From: an uncultured Solirubrobacter sp.
Lineage (GTDB): Bacteria; Actinomycetota; Thermoleophilia; Solirubrobacterales; Solirubrobacteraceae
Assembly (NCBI GenBank): GCA_937871635.1
Contig: CALMNS010000539.1
Coordinates: 1-9,912 of the forward strand
DNA length: 9,912 nucleotides
Reading direction: 5' to 3'
The position numbers were made by a program, and so were the translations under genes. Under the pieces are notes generated by a model. It ran no database searches. It saw only the letters and a list, made by a program, of their open reading frames with translations, and was not told the DNA's origin. Below, piece after piece: positions 6,463 through 9,912 of this stretch. Within the stretch, counting starts at the first letter, position 1. The number at the start of each line of letters is the position of its first letter.

Positions 6463-7022
6463 TCACCCCCGCCGCACCCCCGACGGGTGCGCCGCGACGA
6501 ACCGCCCGGTGTCGGTTTCAGCCGCCTCGGCCCGGATGATGTGCATGAGCGCGTTGACGAGCGCGAGGTGCGAGAACGCCTGCGGCGTGTTGCCGACGTG
6601 CCGCCCGCTCGAGGGGTCGACCTGCTCGGCGAGCAACCCGAGCTCCGACGCGTGCTCGAGCAGCCGGCGGCACAGGTCGCGGCCCCGGTCGAGCTCGCCG
6701 ATCTCGACGAGCGCCGACACGAGCCAGAACGAGCAGATGACGAACGCGCCCTCCTCGCCGGCGAGGCCGTCGCCGGTCTCGCCGGGCCGGTAGCGGAGCA
6801 CGAGGCCCTCCTCGGTGAGCTCCTCGGCGACCGCCAGGACGGTGGCTCGTACGCGGTCGTCCTCGGGCGGCAGGAAGCCCATGAGCCCGATCAGCAGCGC
6901 GGGGCCGCGAGCCACTCGATCGCGCCGCTCGGGTCGACGAGCGCGGTCGTCTCACCGTCGGCGAGGAGGGCGAGATCCTCGATCGGGGGGAAGGGAGCGT
7001 GCCCCTCGGGCCGGCGGTTCAC
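6463..7022 (-). pseudogene. Glycoside hydrolase family 15 (glucoamylase/trehalase-like), large internal deletion
   Basis: Read leftwards from GTG at 7022, the first 43 codons give HAPFPPIEDLALLADGETTA and LVDPSGAIEWLAAPR. That is the usual N-terminus of GH15 glucoamylase/trehalase proteins. The frame then stops at TGA 6893-6891. In another frame from about 6912 to 6463 runs the usual GH15 C-terminus: ALLIGLMGFLPPEDDRVRAT, GDGLAGEEGAFVICSFWLVS, GLLAEQVDPSSGRHVGNTPQ and AFSHLALVNALMHII. About 400 residues between these ends, including the catalytic glutamates, are missing, and the two ends meet out of frame near 6891-6912. The C-terminal piece alone (150 codons from a GTG at 6915) could look like a small gene but has no start of its own family. 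It lies 40 bases downstream of the slipin gene on the same strand. It is surely non-functional as a hydrolase. Confidence 0.88.
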
Positions 7023-7062
7023 GCGGCTCGGCGGTCAGGGAGGACGGGGCCGCGATCCGCCG

Positions 7063-7884
7063 TCACGCGCCGGACTCCTGGAGGGACGCGGCGGCGGGCG
7101 CGTCCTCACCCGACCTACCCGCGGACCCGTCGCCGCCGAGCGCATCGAACGCCTTCATCAGCTCCATGGGCACCGGAAAGACGACCGTGGTGTTCTGGTT
7201 GATCCCGAGGTCACCCAGCGTCTGCAGGTAGCGCAGCTGGAGGCCGGCGGGATTCCGGCCGATCACGGTGGCCGCCTCGGAGATCTTCTCGGCGGCCTGG
7301 AACTCGCCCTCGGCGTTGATGACCCGCGCGCGTCGGTTGCGCTCCGCTTCGGCCTGCCGGGCCATGGCACGCTGCATGTCGGCCGGGATCTCGACGTCCT
7401 TGATCTCGACGACGGCGACCTTGACCCCCCATGGCTCGGTCTGCTCGTCGATGATCCGCTGAAGCTCCTCGTTGAGGCGCTCGCGCTCGGCGAGCAGCGT
7501 GTCGAGGTCGGCCTTGCCGAGCACGGAGCGCAGGGTGGTCTGCGAGATCTCCGACGTCGCGCGGAGGAAGTCCTCGACGTTGATCACCGAGTTGACCGAT
7601 CCGACGATCCGGAAGTAGGCGACGGCGTTGACCCGCGCCGGGACGTTGTCGCGCGTGATCACCTCCTGCGGCGGGACGTTGAGGGTGATGGTGCGGAGGT
7701 CCACGCGGACCATCTTGTCGATGAGCGGGATCAGCAGGATGAGCCCGGGTCCCTTCTCGCCGAGCAGGCGGCCGAGGCGGAAGACGACGCCGCGCTCGTA
7801 CTCGCGCAGGATGCGGATCGCCGAGATGAGCAGCAGGGTGACGAGGAAGGCGACGACGATCACGACGCCGGTCAGGACGTTCAC
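7063..7884 (-). CDS. Slipin / stomatin-like SPFH (band 7) membrane protein
   Basis: A 273-residue protein of usual slipin length. The N-terminal membrane hairpin segment is at residues 4-22 (LTGVVIVVAFLVTLLLISA). The SPFH domain follows: REYERGVVFRLGRLLGEKGP (27-46), LIPLIDKMVRVDLRT (51-65), PPQEVITRDNVPARVNAVAY (71-90) and LRSVLGKADLDTLLAERERL (118-137). WGVKVAVVEIKDVEIP (152-167) is next, then a coiled-coil RQAEAERNRRARVINAEGEF (176-195). Such proteins form oligomeric rings in the membrane and partner an NfeD protease. The GTG start at 7884 has AAGGAG 5 bases upstream. It overlaps the NfeD stop by 4 bases (GTGA), the classic NfeD-slipin arrangement with translational coupling. The C-terminus past residue 250 is Ala/Gly/Ser-rich and probably disordered. 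Confidence 0.94.
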   Translation of the reverse strand: MNVLTGVVIVVAFLVTLLLISAIRILREYERGVVFRLGRLLGEKGPGLILLIPLIDKMVRVDLRTITLNVPPQEVITRDNVPARVNAVAYFRIVGSVNSVINVEDFLRATSEISQTTLRSVLGKADLDTLLAERERLNEELQRIIDEQTEPWGVKVAVVEIKDVEIPADMQRAMARQAEAERNRRARVINAEGEFQAAEKISEAATVIGRNPAGLQLRYLQTLGDLGINQNTTVVFPVPMELMKAFDALGGDGSAGRSGEDAPAAASLQESGA

Positions 7885-9227
7885 GGGAGCTCCTTGGGTT
7901 CGGGGTGGACGATCAAGGTCAGGCCTTCGACGGCATCGACGCGCACGTGGCTGCCGGCCGGCGCTGCGACGCGAGGGCCGCCACCGCCACGTTCGGCCAC
8001 GCGGGCGCGCCACAACGCGCCCTGGGCGTACACGTGGCCTTCGGGATCGAGCGCGGAGCGCACGGTCGCCAGGGACCCGACGAGGTCGCCGGCCGCCGAT
8101 CGGGGCGGGGCGCTGCGTGCCGACATCGCCTTCGACGCGGCGAACAGGGTGAAGCCGCCGAGCAGGGCACCGCTCGCCGCCGCGATCGGCACCGAGACCG
8201 CCAGCGCGTCGGAGTCCGTGTCGAAGAGCAGCAGCCCGCCGGCCACCAGCGCGGCGATGCCGGCGATGCCGAGGACGCCGAAGCTCGCGGCCTGCGTCTC
8301 GCCCACGATGAAGCCCACGGCCAGGACCAGCAGGACGATCCCGGCGGCGGTCACCGGGAGCTGCGCCGTGCCGTAGAGGCCGAGGACCAGGGCGACCGCG
8401 CCGAAAAGCCCGGCGGCGCCGACTCCAGGGCTGACGATCTCGAGCACGATGCCGAGCAGCCCGCCCAGCAGCAGCACGTAGGCCACCGTGGGGTTGACCA
8501 GGAGCTGCTGGACCTCGTACTGGAGCGGCATGTCGCGCCGCTCGACGCGGACCCCGTCCGTGTCGAGCGTCCGTGCTCGCGGGCCGCTGACCTGGAAGCC
8601 GTCGAGCCGCTCGAGCAGCCCCTGCTCGTCGCCGGCGACGAGGTCGACGAGCCCGCGTGCCTCGGCCTCGCGCGCCGTGACGTTCACCGCGTCGCGCACC
8701 ATCCGCTCGGCGAGGTCGGCGTTGCGGTTCCGGACCTCCGCGAGCGCGCGGACGTAGGCGACCGCATCGTTCTCGATCTTGCGGCCGAGGACCTCGTCGG
8801 GCTCCCCGCCACCGAAGCTCACCGGTGTGGCCGACCCGATGTTCGTCTGCGGGGCCATCGCCGCGACGTCGGCGGCGAGCACGACGAAGAGCCCGGCGGA
8901 GGCGGCACGCGCTCCGCCGGGGAAGACGTGGGCGACCACCGGCACGTCGCTGGTGCCGATCGCCCGCACGATGTCGCGCATCGAGCTGTCCAGGCCGCCC
9001 GGGGTGTCGACGCGCAGGACGACCAGCGCCCGCCGCTCCTCGGCGGCCTCCGCGAGCGCCGTCTCCACCCACCTCGCCGTCGCCGGGTCGATCGTCCCGG
9101 ACAGCTCGATCGAGACCACTGCCGCAGGGGGACGCTCGGCCGCCGCGGCGACTCCGGCGTCTGAGAGCCCCGCGGCGACGGAGAGCACGGCGAGGAGAGC
9201 CGAGCACCGGAGGGCGAGAGTCCGCAT
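7881..9227 (-). CDS. nfeD: NfeD-family membrane-bound serine protease (ClpP-class, long form)
   Basis: The chosen ATG at 9227 gives 448 residues. A signal peptide covers about residues 1-31 (MRTLALRCSALLAVL to AAAA, before ERPP). A ClpP-like protease domain lies at about 36-215, with LRVDTPGGLDSSMRDIV (71-87) and the catalytic serine in GGARAASAGLFVV (S110). APQTNIGSATPV (125-136) follows, and the likely catalytic lysine is K150 in GRKIENDAVAYVRALAE. Membrane segments occur at about 249-265, 272-290, 293-310, 315-335 and 342-365. A C-terminal OB-fold NfeD domain covers about 378-444. In the family this protease cleaves the hydrophobic C-terminus of its slipin partner. An in-frame ATG at 9263 would add 12 residues ahead of a clean signal peptide and is rejected. 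The ribosome-binding site for 9227 is modest (GGAG about 10 bases upstream). It is the first gene of the minus-strand unit NfeD, slipin, GH15 remnant. Confidence 0.93.
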   Translation of the reverse strand: MRTLALRCSALLAVLSVAAGLSDAGVAAAAERPPAAVVSIELSGTIDPATARWVETALAEAAEERRALVVLRVDTPGGLDSSMRDIVRAIGTSDVPVVAHVFPGGARAASAGLFVVLAADVAAMAPQTNIGSATPVSFGGGEPDEVLGRKIENDAVAYVRALAEVRNRNADLAERMVRDAVNVTAREAEARGLVDLVAGDEQGLLERLDGFQVSGPRARTLDTDGVRVERRDMPLQYEVQQLLVNPTVAYVLLLGGLLGIVLEIVSPGVGAAGLFGAVALVLGLYGTAQLPVTAAGIVLLVLAVGFIVGETQAASFGVLGIAGIAALVAGGLLLFDTDSDALAVSVPIAAASGALLGGFTLFAASKAMSARSAPPRSAAGDLVGSLATVRSALDPEGHVYAQGALWRARVAERGGGGPRVAAPAGSHVRVDAVEGLTLIVHPEPKELP

Positions 9228-9468
9228 GCCCCGAGTCTCCGCGCACCATGGCACGGCCGCCATGGAGGCCTCGCTCCATCCGCGACCCCGGCGGCATGCA
9301 GTCGGGGGCCATGGAGGCCCGGGTCAGAGCGCGATCGGCGCCGGTCCCCCAGGGTGCGCGAATGGGTGGCAACCCGGTCCGGGATGGAGGCCTGCACTCA
9401 TCGTCGGCGGGTCCCGGGCGCGGCACTCTGCCTCAGGCATTGTCCCCCACGTAAAGGAGACGCCTTCC
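9228..9468. promoter_or_regulatory. Divergent intergenic region between nfeD and the GlsB-like gene
   Basis: This 241-bp spacer should hold promoters for both directions. No convincing -35/-10 pair or sigma-B-like promoter was found by eye, and no ORF on either strand looks coding. The main visible structure is a short repeat, ATGGAGGCC, present three times and listed separately. Confidence 0.5.
9262..9392 (+). repeat. Three direct copies of ATGGAGGCC, one within a hairpin
   Basis: ATGGAGGCC occurs at 9262-9270, 9311-9319 and 9384-9392, at spacings of 49 and 73 bases. The first two are preceded by C (CATGGAGGCC). The first also forms an inverted repeat ATGGAG-GCCTCG-CTCCAT (9262-9279). In a GC-rich spacer chance recurrence of a 9-mer is possible. 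The location between divergent genes allows a role as operator sites, but nothing more supports this. Confidence 0.5.
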
Positions 9469-9750
9469 ATGGGCATTCTCGGTTTCGTCCTCCTCGGCCT
9501 GATCGCCGGGGCCATCGCCAAGGCCATCCACAAGGGTCATGAGCCCGGCGGGCTGCTCGGCACCCTCGTCGTGGGTGTCCTCGGCGCCGTCCTCGGTGGC
9601 TTGGTGGCCTCTGCGGTCGGCCTCGGCGGGATCTCGAGCTTCTTCAGCATCGGCACCTGGATCATCGCGATCGGTGGTGCGCTGCTCCTGCTCGCGCTCT
9701 ACAACGCCGTCGCCGGGCGGGGTGCAGGCCGCGCTCCCAGCCAGGCGTGA
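9469..9750 (+). CDS. GlsB/YeaQ/YmgE-family small membrane protein
   Basis: A 93-residue protein, close to the family's usual 80-90. Three hydrophobic segments occur at about residues 2-19 (GILGFVLLGLIAGAIAKA), 28-52 (GLLGTLVVGVLGAVLGGLVA) and 60-84, the last being IGTWIIAIGGALLLLALYNA. Glycine-rich helices and the GxxAGxxAK start with a PGG linker are typical of this transglycosylase-associated or stress-response family. The molecular role is unknown; members are often induced by stress. The start is secure: AAAGGAG (9453-9459) lies 9 bases before the ATG. The reading frame is open far upstream, but that part has no family resemblance. A short ORF overlaps its stop by 4 bases. Confidence 0.92.
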   Translation: MGILGFVLLGLIAGAIAKAIHKGHEPGGLLGTLVVGVLGAVLGGLVASAVGLGGISSFFSIGTWIIAIGGALLLLALYNAVAGRGAGRAPSQA

Positions 9751-9908
9751 GCACGTCGGTCCCGGCGCCTGCGGCCGGGCCCCGGGACACCGGCCAGACC
9801 TCCGACGTGCTCGACCCGCTCGCGCCGCGTACCGTGCAGCGCCTCGTGCTCGATCCGCTCGCCACCCCCGACCCGGCCGGCGGCATGGTCGCCGAGCTGC
9901 GCTTCTGA
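9747..9908 (+). CDS. Small hypothetical protein (53 aa), overlapping the GlsB-like gene
   Basis: The GTG at 9747 overlaps the preceding TGA by 4 bases (GTGA), a common sign of coupled translation. The product is soluble, Pro/Asp/Leu-rich and has no membrane segment. It contains a short internal repeat, VLDPLAPRTVQR then LVLDPLATPDPAGG, and ends MVAELRF. The frame is GC3-rich. I do not recognise a family. It might be a real accessory peptide, the leftover 5' end of a longer gene, or chance. The repeated LDPLA motif and the overlap favour a translated ORF. Confidence 0.45.
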   Translation: MSTSVPAPAAGPRDTGQTSDVLDPLAPRTVQRLVLDPLATPDPAGGMVAELRF

Positions 9909-9912
9909 GCCG

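Noticed and set aside
6463..6915. Stand-alone 150-residue gene
   Set aside because: It is only the C-terminal part of a GH15 enzyme. The matching N-terminal part is found just upstream in another frame, so it is treated as one deleted pseudogene.
6487..8376. 629-codon plus-strand frame opposite GH15, slipin and NfeD
   Set aside because: Antisense shadow of recognised coding frames, with biased Asp/Val/Leu/Arg composition and no domain.
7885..9426. Long N-terminal extension of the slipin reading frame
   Set aside because: The extension overlaps the whole nfeD gene in another frame and is Arg/Gly-rich. The GTG at 7884 with AAGGAG and the membrane segment just after it is the proper start.
1..9912. 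CRISPR arrays, insertion sequences, integrase or phage genes
   Set aside because: No regular spaced repeats, no transposase-like ORF and no terminal inverted repeats were seen. The gene wrecks show no sign of element insertion.

Overview
The base composition is very GC-rich with strong G/C preference at third codon positions. The gene set (aerobic-type cobG, CbtB/CbtA, an AGCS symporter, glsA-type glutaminase, NfeD plus slipin, remains of a V/A-type ATPase subunit B) suggests a high-GC actinobacterium, possibly a deep-branching, Thermoleophilia-like one. The phylum is inferred; no marker gene in the window fixes it.

Layout. Bases 1-539 (minus) hold the 5' part of cobG (precorrin-3B synthase), running off the left edge. 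Bases 540-910 are a divergent control region with two cobalamin riboswitches back to back: one on the minus strand reading into cobG and one on the plus strand reading into cbtB-cbtA (911-1917), a predicted cobalt uptake pair. About 40 bp separate the two aptamers. Both end in nearly the same hairpin, placed directly before an AGGAGG ribosome-binding site. B12 therefore probably controls both cobalt entry and a corrin-ring step from one compact divergent switch. Bases 1934-3856 (minus) are a two-gene unit: a universal stress protein followed by an AGCS sodium:alanine/glycine symporter, convergent with cbtA.

Bases 3857-5341 are a decayed zone: about 500 bp without a convincing intact gene, then a wrecked V/A-type ATPase subunit B (4363 to about 5260, at least three frame changes and a missing central block). 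An intact glutaminase follows (5342-6373, plus). Convergent with it lies a collapsed GH15 gene (7022-6463, minus) whose first 40 or so codons join, out of frame, to its last 140 or so.

Bases 7063-9227 (minus) are an intact NfeD-type membrane serine protease and slipin operon with a 4-base overlap; the GH15 wreck is the next gene downstream. Across a 241-bp divergent spacer with three copies of a short repeat, a GlsB/YeaQ-type small membrane protein (9469-9750, plus) is followed by a 4-base-overlapping 53-codon ORF (9747-9908).

The most notable structure is the divergent pair of B12 riboswitches with matching hairpin/ribosome-binding-site platforms. No wholly unknown multi-gene system was found.
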